Positions 48,706-61,138 of a stretch of DNA of 64,000 nt are shown here, one piece after another. The notes under the pieces were generated by a model. It was given only the letters and a program-made list of their open reading frames with translations, was not told the origin of the DNA and ran no database searches. Made by a program: the position numbers and the translations under genes. Origin of the DNA: Sipunculus nudus (taxonomy: Eukaryota > Annelida > Sipuncula > Golfingiida > Sipunculidae); assembly GCA_026874595.1 (NCBI GenBank), contig CM049306.1, positions 42,660,019 to 42,724,018 of the forward strand, given 5' to 3'. Each line of letters starts with the position of its first letter. The stretch's first letter is position 1.

Positions 48706-48934
48706 TTATATATTCATTTATTTATTCATTTATTGGGAGTCCAATTACTTAGTATTATGTAATAAATCTGTTCAGTCAAAAAATGGTTACCGAAAAAAAA
48801 TGATAAAAGCCACGTGATACTTGTTATGAACATCACGTAGGCCTTATTAAGGAGAGAGGTAATAAGAGTAAAAATACCTACCGTTTGAACACAAAATTTC
48901 TTCATCTGTAAGTTTGTATTATTTCTTATGAGCT

Positions 48935-49170
48935 AGACATGATTGATAGGTGAGAGGGGTGGTTAATTTAGACCGGCGGAGATGACAAAGAACATAAGCT
49001 TGTATAAAGATTGGAACACTCCGACGTCCAGACAGATCGGTCATGATTACGCCCTTTACTCAACCCTTATCCCACCACATGTATGTATTAAAAGCCTCTT
49101 CACTTTCTATTTTGTACCGACGAAACACATTTAGTGTCCATGGTTTCAATAAAACCTGTTCACTCCTCAG
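48935..49170 (+). repeat. Module copy C (TATA-ATG-AATAAA)
   Basis: Shares ATGATTGAYAGGTGAGAGGG, GACCGGCGGAGATGACA, TTGTATAAAGATTGGAAC, CCAGACAGATCGGTCATGAT, CCTTATCCCACCACATGTA and TTTCAATAAAACC with copies A and B in the same order. TATA is at 49003, ATG at 49043 and AATAAA at 49148. The downstream blocks of arms A and B are not found after it. Confidence 0.8.
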
Positions 49171-52124
49171 ATATCTACAATTTTGTCCCAGGGTCATTGT
49201 AAAATTATTCTGTCCTCCGTATCTAGATCAGTCGTCCGCCGTACCTGGGATTTATCATGGGTATACAATTTATCTTCGGGTTTTATCGCATTCCATATAT
49301 ATTATAAAGGTAATAGAGCATTTAGAACATCAAATTTAAATAATATAACCATATGAATAAACAATCGACGGGCATCCTTACGATTTTAATGCTTACCTTA
49401 CAATTATCATAATGAGACAAAATACGATGTGTTTACTTTATGCTAAATTGAAAGAAGATTTCAAGCAAATGATATCGCGGAATGTTATCTAAGGCGAGAG
49501 CTTTTAAGTGTTATGATCGTTTTCTAGATGAAAATCATTTAAAAGCACTAAGAAAGACTACACTGAATTGAAAAAGAATATCGTGAAATAAGTCCCATAT
49601 TATTGATTCATGTTTTAGGAAAGAAAAATACCATAAGTTTCAGAGAATGATTCGACGTAAATTGCCTGTTCTTGTATCAAGCAATTTCAGTCGCACTTCA
49701 GTCTGGTCTTTAAATAAGCTGTAAAGACTTATTTTAAACATTCCGACGCCGACATGAAAAGCGTGCAGGTAATGAAAATGTATTGTAATCTGCAACCAAT
49801 GTGGGGCTAAAATACAAAAGATAAAAATTATGTTAAAAGCTTTAAGTGTTGACTTTGATTGTCATGGATAAAGATGAGTTCTCCATTAAGAGAGATGCTG
49901 CTTCTAAAAAATGGTGTCAACATCTTGATGTTTGCACGCATGCGCAAAACCTACAGAGCTGCTCTTACGAAATGAAATTTCATTAACTCAGATGGGGTTT
50001 CCAATTAAAAAAAACCGCTGTTCCTCAACACATGCAAATAAATAAATCAGATTATTTTCCAGCCGACACAGGCAGTAGTAACACCATAATAGCGATTCAT
50101 GTCTGATAAAGGGAACTATATTGTTTTTGGCCAACTATTATGGTTCCAATGCAAAACGTTTACATTTATGCAGAGAAACATTCGATAGTGAGAACCAAGG
50201 CTCCTAAAGTCTGGTCATTACATCGGGCCCCCTAGCCGTGACAACCCGGCTCAGTAGGCAATCGGATAATTGGGCTGGTAAGTCAACTCGAGTCGTGACT
50301 CAAGTAATATCGAGGAATGTATCGCAATGGTCTTGCATCAGGTTGCATTCATATTGTGGTAAACGCCTAATAATCTCAATATTATGCTAAGAATAATGAA
50401 TTAACACAATAGTGTGCATGTGAGCTCACAACCCAAACTGAAACACAGTCTCCGTGGACACGGGTCATTTCCTTATCGTCTGCAAGCTACCTGATTCCTG
50501 TAACCCGTGCGAGCCATTCTTGTATTCATGCGATCATAAATTCAACAAGTATGCCGAGGGTTTACTAAGGTGCCGGGTTAAAACGGAACTTTTTTCCCTC
50601 ATGTTTGGTATTATTAGAAAGTACACACAAAAATGCTAACGATTTGTCTAAAGTTGATTGACAGTGTATCTGTAGGCAATGAAACGTTGTCAGAAATGAC
50701 GAAATATTTGCATCTTCATAAGGCCTTATAATGCGTTCCTCAGACTTAGATGTAAAGACACCCTGGCGCCAGTAATCTGGTCGTAATACCAGAGGGTCGA
50801 TATGACGCTAGATGCACCTATGGTCACAATATGATGCAGAATGCCACAGAGCTCAAAACAATATATTTGTACGTTGTCTCCTAAATACACCCAGAGGGTA
50901 CAAATGGCTTAAAAATGATGCTTCGAAAAATGATGTATCAACTACACCGGGGAACGAAAGTATATCTGGCACTGAAAATCCATATTGGCTCCCAGTATAT
51001 CTTTACAATTGGTAACGCTGGAATACTGGAAATCAATAGGTCGTCACCCGTTCAAACAAGGTAAGTCATTGGAGATTCACACCAGAGCAGTCTATCAGAA
51101 AAAGTTCTGCACTCGAAGGATTGGCATTAGTAGACTGAAGCCTGAAGGCGGATGGCGGTAGCTCCGTTGATCATCTTTTCCCTCCGAACAATATAACGCC
51201 CGGGGGCATTACTGGCGCAGAACCAGATATGTTTTTGTAATATGAGTTGGTGAGAATAAGAACTAAGGTGGCTCTGCGTGAACTTGCTTGAAGACTTACG
51301 GCGTGCTCCTCATAGCTACTCAAAACAGGTTCGGTATTATAAATTGAAGGAAATCCCATTTTAGCTGAGACCTTTACAGAATGAAAGTGAAGGAAACGTA
51401 TTTTCCAAATTTTTCCTCTGCATAACTCTGGTTCTTCTTCAGGCTGCCAGTATGCTGTAAAAATATAAGATGACTTGCTTTCATCTATGAAAACATGTAT
51501 CTTACTTAATCGGTTCAAACGAGTTTGTTTTTTTTATTAGAATGATAGGGACAGATGAACAGATAAGATGAAGTATGTTTGTTGAAGTATTACAAGCGCC
51601 TTGCTGTCTGCTTACGTAAACTATTACGTCAAGCATCTCCAAGCAAAAAAAAAAATAAATAAAAAATAATACGATGTGATACATGTAAAGCGAGATTTTT
51701 TTTCGCAAAACAAAATTGAACACTGACAATCATATTTTTATACGAACGAACAAGCTACCTCAGAGGAACCACTCTCGGATCATGAGGCAGATAATATAAG
51801 CATATTTAAGTTCTTTGTTTTCTTGTGTTCGTCATGCAGAGTGTTTAGTTCAGGATGTTCATGATCATTTAATACGAATTATAATATAACGTAATAAGCA
51901 TTACTGTATTATTTCAGTTTTAAATTTTTAAGCCATAGGTCCATCGGCCTCTTGAGGACCATGTCTGTTTCCAGGGAAATGAAATTCGCTACGCCTACGA
52001 TAAAGGAATGATAGGCATGAAATTGCTAAACCGTCTGAATTCCAGGTTTATCATGTACGGTAAAAGGAAGAGTTTGGAATTCATTACCTATTTTCAGTGT
52101 TAATAAATGCGGTTCGATTTAATC
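49171..52124. other. No gene recognised
   Basis: A minus-strand stretch near 51370-51465 is bounded by a fair acceptor (tttttacag) and reads YWQPEEEPELCRGKIWKIR, but has no partner exon. Nothing else noted. Confidence 0.35.
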
Positions 52125-52205
52125 ATTTTTTCCTTTGAGGAGGCGCGGGCTGAGTTCTAACCGAGGAGACCAAAGCGTTATCCCTGAACTATAGGGTACC
52201 TCCTA
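52125..52205 (-). repeat. tRNA-like SINE fragment
   Basis: Minus strand: CTATAGTTCAGGGATAACGC (A-box region) followed by CGGTTAGAACTCAG (B-box-like). Confidence 0.45.
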
Positions 52206-53014
52206 ATCCCATCATTTCATCTCGCTTACAATCTATGCAGGTAAGAAACAACAGATAATGAGTTAGATTGTAAGACGTAAAGCAGTTATCATAAACATGA
52301 TAAAGGGTATAGCTAGATCACGAAATATGGATGGATGAGTTCAACTAGTGTAAGAGTAATCTTGAATTCCTCTTTCTCCTGCGCGGCTAGCAGTTATTTA
52401 ACTTAGTAATTTAATTCGGACTACATATATCTCACAATGAGGACCTTCATACCGGGAGATACAGGATCATTATATAAATAAGCGTCCGGACCGAGGCACG
52501 GTTTCCTTTTATATAATAAGATAAAATCCTTATTCAATCATGAAGATGTATTTGAAACCGATGTAAATGAAAATCACCATATCCCGACATTGTGTAACCC
52601 CGTATAATAAGGTCCACCCATTTGTCAACACATACCTGTGTGTCTAATTTTTATCATTCTGGTATTTTGTCAAGGTTTACCATTATAACATATGTCAATG
52701 TGCTTTGTCTTTTGAATCAATACAAACATTTGGGAAGAATTAATAACTGCTGGTCGAGCGGAATATTGAAAAAAATATTCGGACAATATCTTTATTGGAA
52801 ATTTTCTTTATCGAGCCTTTATAAAAGGAAATATGAAGCCATATGTGCCCATTTTCCTGTGCTCGGAACTATATATGGTGGTCAGATTATACAATATGTA
52901 CGCTGGACCTTAGCTTCCTAAAATAGGGGGATATACGAACGATTTATCTTTCAGTTGTTTCTCAAGACGACTTTCTTTTCTCACAGGTAAAAGCAATGGT
53001 CTATAAATATATAC

Positions 53015-53134
53015 CAGCATATCTTCCCCTCCGAGCACTTGCCTTGGTGTGTCGATCACGAGGTCATCTGGGTCGTCACCGCGATCTGAGAACTTTGACA
53101 AAGGTGATTCCCGATCCGGGCACAGTGGAAACAC
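53015..53134 (-). CDS. Putative exon with acidic GDDPDDLV segment (copy Y)
   Basis: On the minus strand the frame reads VFPLCPDRESPLSKFSDRGD then DPDDLVIDTPRQ and LGGEDML up to donor CTG|GTATAT. It aligns with the exon at 54418-54303 with the donor at the same place. Many differences between the two are silent (CCG/CCA, CTG/TTG, CCC/CCA, CTT/CTC), which argues for past selection on the protein. The acceptor (ccaaag) is weak and in a different phase, so this copy may be damaged or have a longer exon. The protein family is not recognised. Confidence 0.45.
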
Positions 53135-53773
53135 CTTTGGTGATATTGGTTCAGTTTTGGGAACAGTGAAAGGTATTTCAAGTAGACATACAAATTGATT
53201 GCTCTTTTTTTTCACAGCATGCCACGTTTAGCGCCATTTCGGCCCCCTGACAATATTCGAGTATTACCGGCTATGCCAAGTCATGCATACATTCTTTATT
53301 GCTGACGTTGTTTGAGTTAAATAATAAAAGAAAACAGGTCCTTTCAGATGGATTTTAATGTACTTGAACATGCAGGGACGTCAGCATTTATTCCTGTGCA
53401 ATGTATCAGTCCTTTACCTTATCCAGTTGTTATCCCCTTAACACTTACACCCGATTACATAAGACTGTTGAAGAATACTCTGGAGAGTTGTAGTTTGAGA
53501 CCACACGCGTACATACGCCAGGATATTAATCAGACTTAACTGTGTCACGGTCCACTCACATTATTGGATGCTATGCGGGCTATAGAACAAAGATGTCCCC
53601 TAATGCCAGTTGATGGATTTGGTTCGCTATCGGGGTGAACAAACTGCTCTGTGTCACAAAGGTTTAGCATCATTAAAAAACACCCACGGGGATCCATATT
53701 TCCTCTAAACTTCAAAGAATTTTTCTTTATTGATATCACCCTAATTCTCCTATAAAACTGTCAGGATAATGTT
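53135..53773. other. No further exon recognised
   Basis: Between the two related exons no additional coding segment was identified. Confidence 0.35.
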
Positions 53774-54000
53774 GCTTATAGACAAACTAACCAATCAATC
53801 CACTGATGACTGTAAAAACATAATATCTCGCCCCATCCTGATTTATAAAAAAAAATGGCTCATTTGCCCTGGTCAACAAATTGATCAGGATCCGTTCATA
53901 ACTTTTCGAGTAAAACTACTGACAGGCAAACTAACCAACCAATCAGCCGACGACTGTAAAAAAATAAAATATCTTGCCCCTGGTCGATTTATAATAAAAT
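53774..54000. repeat. Direct repeat pair, ~154-bp spacing
   Basis: RGCAAACTAACCAAYCAATC, then GACTGTAAAAA and ATATCTYGCCCC, occur at 53774-53835 and again at 53928-53985. Confidence 0.75.
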
Positions 54001-54302
54001 AAATCTTTTACCAACACAGCCAAAACACATTTTTACCAACACATTTATTGACCATTCTGTTCCATCAGTATACGACTTCTTGCCAATAAAACTAAATTGC
54101 TTTCAGATAAATAGCAGTATCCAGTTATGATGGGACATACCCAAAAAGAATAGGCATAATAAAACATAGCTCATGTAAAATGAGACTACCAGAATGCTTG
54201 TTCTGAAGCTAAACACAGGGTTTTTTCAAGGAGGTATATGGTACTTCTGCTTCTCACGAAGATTCTTTACTAACAGGATATAAATGATACATAAATATTT
54301 AC

Positions 54303-54418
54303 CAATGTGTTTCTACTCCGAGGTATTTCCCTGGTTTCAGTGACAAGGTAATCGGGGTCGTCACCGGGATCTGACGACTGGGACAGAGGTGAATTTTTGG
54401 GCAGCGGAAACACCTCAG
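54303..54418 (-). CDS. Putative exon with acidic GDDPDYLV segment (copy X)
   Basis: A 116-nt minus-strand exon between acceptor cttcag and donor TTG|GTAAAT. It encodes EVFPLPKNSPLSQSSDPGDD then PDYLVTETREIPRSRNTL, starting in phase 1 and ending in phase 0. The paralogous segment at 53134-53015 shares the VFPL, SPLS, SD-x-GDDPD-x-LV and R positions. It reads like a hydrophilic linker or cytoplasmic segment. No domain is recognised and no neighbouring exon is found, so the gene or tandem exon pair remains unidentified. Confidence 0.5.
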
Positions 54419-54504
54419 CTGAAGATCGCACTGCCGTGAGTATAGCGGAATACATTCAAAATAGGAAAATGTGACCCATGGGTTATGACGCTCAGCTTAG
54501 CAGC

Positions 54505-56350
54505 TGTGAATGAATGAATGACTGATTATTTTATTAAGAAAATATAAGGCCTCAGGCCCATTTTTTTTCATAAGTGCATGCATAATATAATATCAATGAA
54601 TGATAAATATAAACAACACATTTTAACAAATAAATTTTAAGTGCATGCATTCAGTATTATCAACAAATTTCTTTAGTAACAATTCATAGATATATTTGTA
54701 TGTAATAAACATTTACGTGTTCAGATTTTTATAAATGATAAATGCTTTTTCCATAATAAGTTTCAGTAGAGTTTACATCAATATTAAATAAGAACCATTT
54801 TAAATACCTTAATATTGACATATACCTGATCATTTCTTCTTTTAAAAGCATGATATACAAAAGCTGCTTTTTTATTAATAAAGGTAGATTTTTATTTGAC
54901 ATAAGTGAATCAAAAGAAAACTGACCTTTGCAAATTATGTGTTGAAAATCTTAATCTAGCTAAACTATTTTTATGATTATTTTTTTCACAACATTCAAAT
55001 ACATTTCCCTGGTAACGAGTAAATTAAACACGGTGTATTTTCTTTTTGAAAAAAAAAAATCTAAATTTGAATATTCGGCCATTCTTGCAAATAAATATCT
55101 TTTAGTCTTTGCTGTAGATCTGACAGAAACAATTGTGTATCCCCTAAATCCTGCAAAATCCAAGTGTGATCAAAACCCAATGAAAATAATTAATTTTTAA
55201 CTTTTGTTGCCCAAGTTTTCCTTCCCAGTTCATCAAGGCGACATAATTACCATATAGCTATTTAGGATACCTATTAAGTATCATTCTTAATATTTTGGTC
55301 CAATACTTGATACATCTAAATTCATAATGAATATTCAAGGGCCATCGTCCACATTCAGCAAGTGCAGCAGCAGTTTGTGATGAAGAAATAACCTTAAGAA
55401 TGTATTTGCAAAATTTGTTTTGAACTTATTCAATATTGTCACAATTTCTTGGCCCCATAATTCACTGCCATAACATAAAATTGGTAGCACCATTCTATCA
55501 AATAGACAAAAGGACTGATCCACTGTTAAATATCTATATTTACTGATAAATTGTAAAATCATTATAACAGCCTTATTGGCTTGATTTGCTAAATGTTGTT
55601 TTATTCTTGACAATTTAAGAAAACTTGTGAAAATTCCCCCCAAATAGTTATAACTACTAACCATATCAACTTGCTTTCCTTTATAGTACCACTTTTCACA
55701 TATTTTAAGACACCACCATTTCTGAATACTACAATTTTTGTAGTATTAACCTTCATTCCAAATACATCACAAAATATTTCTTATTTACTGATTTGGGTTT
55801 GTAACCGTCAAACTGTACCTGCGAAACATTGCGAAACATACAACGTCATCTGGAAACATAAGCATGTAAAGTGATTTTGCTTCTGGACTTATATATGTAC
55901 CTTCTCTTTCTGAATGCAGTGTAAAGTATAATACATTCATAAAGAATGTAAACAATGAAGGACTGATCATACAGTCCTGCCTTGTTCCTACGATGCATGA
56001 AAAGTAATCAGTTAAACCTTTTCCAGTTAATATACAAGATTTTAATTTTGAATACATGTATTTTAAGATATGGTGTAGTTTCCCTCTAATCCCCATTTTG
56101 TAAAGAACGTGAAATTATAACTGATGTTGTATACCGTCAAAAGCTTTGGAAAAGTCTATGAATATTTCATAGAATCTGCCTTTTTTCTTTGATAAATACG
56201 ATTCAGTTAATGCCATTAGGGTGAATATATTATCAACTGTACTATAATTTCTTCTATAACCTGCATGTTCCTCCAAAAATCTTTTATGATTTTCAGCCCA
56301 CAGTAATAGTCTTTCATTTAAAATTTTGGTAAATAATTTGCTGTTTTTGC
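54505..56350 (-). pseudogene. 5'-truncated, inactivated LINE (reverse transcriptase and 3' end)
   Basis: Reading down the minus strand from 56350, frames give ILNERLLLWAE, HAGYRRNYSTVDNIFTLMAL, FYEIFIDFSKAFDGIQH, a stop, then KMGIRGKLHHILKYMYSKLK, VGTRQDCMISPSLFTFFMN, LYMLMFPDDVVCFA, a frameshift, GMKVNTTKIVVFRNGG, and YNYLGGIFTS with LFDRMVLPILCYGSELWG. These are the ordered reverse-transcriptase motifs of a non-LTR retrotransposon. The usual F/Y-A-D-D box is FPDD here. The 3' end is marked by AATAAAATAATCA followed by a (TTCA)n tail near 54505-54530. Stops and frameshifts show it is dead. The clade is not assigned. Confidence 0.85.
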
Positions 56351-56558
56351 ACTAAGATTGAATATTAACTTAAAAATAGCCCACTTTATCCGTACATTAA
56401 GTGACCTCTTCAATGTGTTTTGAGTTCAAAAATTTAGTAGCCCATGCTTAATCAATGAGAAATTGTATACGGTATTCGCAGTTTATTCGAAGAAACCCTC
56501 CCACGCTCATACATTGAATGATTTTATGTGCATACATCAGAAATGAGACCTCAGAATA

Positions 56559-56682
56559 GGCCAAAAAATAAAAGGTATGATTCTCAGGCACTTTTTTCAG
56601 AAATCAGTGCGGGCGGGCGGTATTTTATTTTGACCTTTTTTTGTATGTTTCTATAAAAATGTCATATGATCAGGGAAAAGTT
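56559..56682. mobile_element. Truncated copy of the 28.7-kb Harbinger-like MITE
   Basis: Starts GGCCAAAAAATAAAAGGTAT and matches the first ~120 bp of the complete element, including GCGGGCGGGCGGTATTTTAT and ATGTCATATGATCAGGGAAA, then stops at AAAGTT. The right half is missing. Confidence 0.8.
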
Positions 56683-56689
56683 CTGTACA

Positions 56690-58437
56690 CCTGAGGTGCT
56701 ATCAGGTACTTACCTAGTCATAAGGACGTTATGTTTCTTCCGTTGTGTTTTGTGTCGGTTCGTTCTTATCCGTTTGCAGAGTTACACAAAAAATAGAACT
56801 ATACAAAACCGTTATTGTACCATTTTTAGATGCGTGGCAAGGACCTAGACAACCATATCGTATATTTTCGTGCGGGACCGGATAAAGTCTTTTCAGTTTA
56901 ACCATAATATAGTCCGGATTTTACTCTCTAAAGCACCAATGACGTCTATGAGGTCAGGAACAATAATAAACTTGTACCACTCTCACAATTTTTGTAAGTA
57001 CAAGTGCTTCGAGTTTATAACTGGAATTGTGTAATTAATTAATTAATGAAGTATCTCACTTATTTTGATGTTTAATTCAAGAAAGTCATTATTATCAACA
57101 TTAATTGATCCAGTGACGTCACATATGACGTCAAACCCTTTTGTTCAAACCACGTCTAGGGTGGTTCAAACCAGGGTGCGTGACCAATTAATGGAAATTA
57201 TTTAAGCCAGTGGTTTGTGAGAGCTGTGCTTCACTTCTTACTCCCGTAAAACCGCTGTAAGAACCTAATCATAGAGCAGCGTGTAATCATTCCGTGCATG
57301 CAGTTTCAATGAATTCCGAGACTGCGTGACAAATTATTATACACGAAAAGTGGGTAGAAAAGGAAAATGTTCAGTTTGATGGAAAGTTAATTTGTCGGAC
57401 CTGTCTGTAATTCATGTCGGAAGGATATTTCTCCACATATATATATAATTAATGTAGATTAATCATGATTTTATCTCTATATGTTTTGTTTTACGACAAT
57501 CTATTCAATCTTCTTTTATAAGCGTTTAAGAATCATTGCTCTGACATCGTGTCCGTGGAAAAGTGCCTTTTAATCAGTGCATAAAAGCTGAAGGAAGTGG
57601 GTCTCAAATCGAGGTCAATTATTTATTAAGGGGATAGAAGGTTTTTAAACTTTAATATGAATTAGGCGGGGCACTGGGTGGAATAAAGTAGGAAATAAGT
57701 GTATTGGAATGTGACAAGGCTATTTCTCTTCTGTTTGTTGTGACAATGTGATGAATCACCGGGTCATCAGGGCCAGGTACATCGACAAGGATATAAAAGT
57801 TTTATATGCGGAAAAAATACAAACTTCCAACCTTCAGAAATGTCCAACTGTAATACAAAATACAGTTTGTTAATGTTATACTTAATTTTAACATTAGAAT
57901 TTGATATCTAATTGTTATTAAAAAAGTATAGTTTAAATCTTACAGACACAACTCTGTATTTAGATCCTTCCTTCGCCAATTAATGATCAGAAGGTTGGCC
58001 TCAATACAAGTTTAATCCGGCAGATATATGCAATATAAGGGGGTTCTTTAGGTATCTTGATAAGAAAGTAAAATATTTTGGTTTTACTGTCATGACATAT
58101 TTATCCCTTGATGAAAGAAGCAAAATGGCCGTCTTTTTTTTATTATGCGTATATGGTCAAAGTCTTGCTGCACTTGCTGAAAAAAAAATTTGATACATGC
58201 TGCTCTATCATATTTCCTCCAGAAGCTATTCCGCCGATCTCAAATTGAAAGGGTTTTAAACTTCAATGGCGTTTCCGCAGTAAGAAGGCATTACCTACTT
58301 TTGTTTAGCGCATATAATTTAAGAATGCCTCGTAAGTCGTAACTGACAAAAACTTATAATAATAATTCCACGTATTAAATTATTTTAATCTGAATTCTTT
58401 TTTATTTAATGCTATTTTTAATATTACCTATTTCTGT
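56690..58437. other. No gene recognised; paired CRE motifs
   Basis: Apart from the CRE-like sites at 57114-57133 nothing notable. Open frames are short. Confidence 0.4.
57114..57133. promoter_or_regulatory. Two palindromic CRE-like sites
   Basis: TGACGTCA at 57114-57121 and again at 57126-57133, about one helical turn apart, followed by an inverted TTCAAACCAC / GTGGTTCAAA-like pair. A CREB/ATF-type binding cluster is the natural reading. The target gene is unknown. Confidence 0.4.
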
Positions 58438-58444
58438 CTGTTTC

Positions 58445-58526
<82 letters not shown>

Positions 58527-58560
58527 CATACATATATATATATGTATATATATATATATA
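58438..58560. repeat. (TCTG)n(TC)n(TA)n compound microsatellite
   Basis: Consecutive tracts of TCTG, TC and TA units. The open frame across it is an artefact of the repeat. Confidence 0.95.
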
Positions 58561-60250
58561 ATTACCTAGTACTTTGATAAAATACACACAGAAAATTAGA
58601 AAAATATGGATATTAAGAAATGGTAATCTGACCGACATCATAGAAAATCCTGCGCAGACCCACGGATAGAGACATCAAATACAATCACGAACTAAATTTT
58701 CCACTCCAGTCGGAGCAAAAACACGGACAAGTAAGATTATGGCCATATGCATAAGGCCAATGCTTCTCTTTCAGCTAAACAGTTCCCCAGGACTTCCCAG
58801 ATATCCTTAAACTCAGTCACAGCGACAACCGTGGGGACCTGCCGGGGAACAATACTTTTTGTGCTGAGTAATTTCAGGTTTTTTGCCGTGCTTTATACAT
58901 AATCATTGGTTCTGCCTGCGGGCGACGGGCCTACACCCGCTGTTAGGGACAAGTCCATCAGGAAAGGGAGAGCTACTGCTATTTACCGCCTCGCATTTCT
59001 TGCTGAATGGCAAAGCAAATTGCAATGAAATCCCAGTCCAAAGAGACTGCCTTCCAGCTGGAATAAGCAAAGCAGTAGCATTTAGTAAATCTGGCCTTTG
59101 CCTGAACCCGACGTACCCACGTTTTAACCTAATAGACTAGCTGCCACAGAGGAGCTTCGAGCGAGTTCCCCGGTCATCTTGAAGAAGATTTTATATTTTT
59201 TTTCAACAAAGGATGTGGATTTTTTTTAATAAGAAATCGGAAGGCTTCATTTGATCTTTATTCAGGAATTAATGCTGGAAAAGTGAACACGTACTATCCA
59301 CTCAGAAGTTTTTATTATTTCGGTACAATGAAATATATACATTATAATTGTATGCGTGTTGTTGTAAAAATGTAATGGATGGCAACAGATGATTCATTCT
59401 TTCAATTTCTATATAATATAACATAACATGTGAAATACATGTGTAATATGATCATAAATAGTCTTATGTTTTCTTATCCAACCGTGAGAGTATTATAGTC
59501 TCTCTCTTTTTTTTATTCTTTTTTTTAAATAAGGATAGGTCCATGGCCTGTTGGTGGCACTGACCATTGAATGAAGATGGAGGTATCCATACTATATAAA
59601 TGATATGTTATTATTCAGCCGCCTGGATTTCAGGATGTATATGCACGGTTTTGGAATAATCCAAGAGTCATAAGAGTCTTAAAGCGAATCTCCGAGGTTC
59701 TTACAATTCGCTATTGTGACACTTAGGCATCGACCGTGAGTATAGTAGTAACCATTAAATTTTGTCTACTGTGTGTTTATATTACCTTCGTAAAATGTCA
59801 TGTTTTTATATTGTCCTGATGTCATGAAGGTAAATAAATTAAGATATCTAATTTGACTGTCGCTTACCAGGAAAGTTACAAAAGTAATTTTTCATTGAAG
59901 AAACAGCCTCCAATTTTTTAAATTTTCACTTAAAGTATGTTATCCAGGCCCGGTGTCTACCGCATCTGCAGGTCCTGAGCGTGTGAGCATTCCCCTTGCT
60001 TGGTCATAGCATCGAGGAACCCCAAAGACCTACGCATATATTTTTCTAAATATATTTCATATGCGTATACCTCCCATTGCTATTTATATACCTGTCAAAA
60101 GTTATTCCGACCTTTAAAAGCTTTATAGATAACGCCCGCATAAATGCTCTCAATTTTCAAACTTTCAACGGAAGAAACTCAGTCTGTTGATGAATTGGTG
60201 TGAAATATAGAAAGCAAGGTAAATCTCATATAAGTAAATCAATTCTTAAT
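58561..60250. other. No gene recognised
   Basis: An 85-codon frame at 58883-59140 has no family signature. Nothing else noted. Confidence 0.4.
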
Positions 60251-60254
60251 TTCC

Positions 60255-60500
60255 ATGTTGCGTGGTGGCGTAAAGGTTAAGGCGCTAGACTTGTTGTGGC
60301 AGCAAGGCTGTTTGCGTCCCATTCTGACCGAAGTCAGCTAAGACTCCAAGCCAAAGTGTTTACCATGAGGGTGCATTCCCAGGAGTGATTTGGTATTGGT
60401 CATGGGCGGCAGGCAAATGTAGCACGATTATCCTTGTAGTGCCTATTATGGATGCTTGGGAAACATGCTTCCCAAAGGAGGCGGGATAAACTACAAGAAT
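60255..60500 (+). repeat. SINE-like element with tRNA-like head
   Basis: GTGGCGTAAAGGTTAAGGCG followed by CTAGACTTGTTGTGG and GTTTGCGTCCC forms a degenerate tRNA-like head. The body contains TGCATTCCCAGGAGTGATTT and ends near GGGATAAACTACAAG. A fragment of the head occurs at about 4.0 kb. Confidence 0.55.
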
Positions 60501-61138
60501 ATATAGGCCTGATGTCCAGGAAGGTAAAGTGTGAAGTCGGATGAGATTTCAGATATAAACCTTCACGTCATTTTTTATATTTCACAGTCAGACTGTTTTT
60601 TAGAAATTCATAGACATGAATAGTTTGCATGCGGGGCAGGAAATGTGACGCGTACGCATACCAGCAAAGAAAAATGGGTCATTAGTATTCCCCTCACAGG
60701 GCTAGAGCCCATTAATAGTCTTTATACTCAGGAACCTAAAGGTGGCCTCTCCGCGTGATATTAGGGACGTCAGTAACACCTGGTTCCCCAGAGTCCCATT
60801 TCTAAGGCGAGCATTACATTTTCTGCCCTTTTAGTGTCGAGATTTCATCCATTGTATTGTATTCATCATTTCTGAATGACACTGGATATATTCTGACTTC
60901 AGATAAGTTCAGCATACTTACCATAATGAATATGGCTTTATATATGTCTTCAACTTTTATGTTCATGTAACCTGAAAGCAGACTACTTTTTAAGACCATC
61001 AGAGAATAAATGGGGTGGGGGGACGCTTCCTCTATAATTCTTCTGCCAGAGAATTGATGGGGACTATATTGTTGATCTCATATTTTTTCACATGTACAGC
61101 TTTGTCAAGCATCTTTCTTATATACATATAATGATAGA
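60501..61138. other. No gene recognised
   Basis: Nothing noted. Confidence 0.4.

Larger units (their letters stand above)
45996..48934. other. No gene recognised
   Basis: Includes (TG)n at 46149-46168, a 153-codon frame at 46150-46611 that begins in the microsatellite and is judged spurious, a GGCGCC hairpin at 47827-47856 and a TA/TG microsatellite at 48646-48702. Confidence 0.4.
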
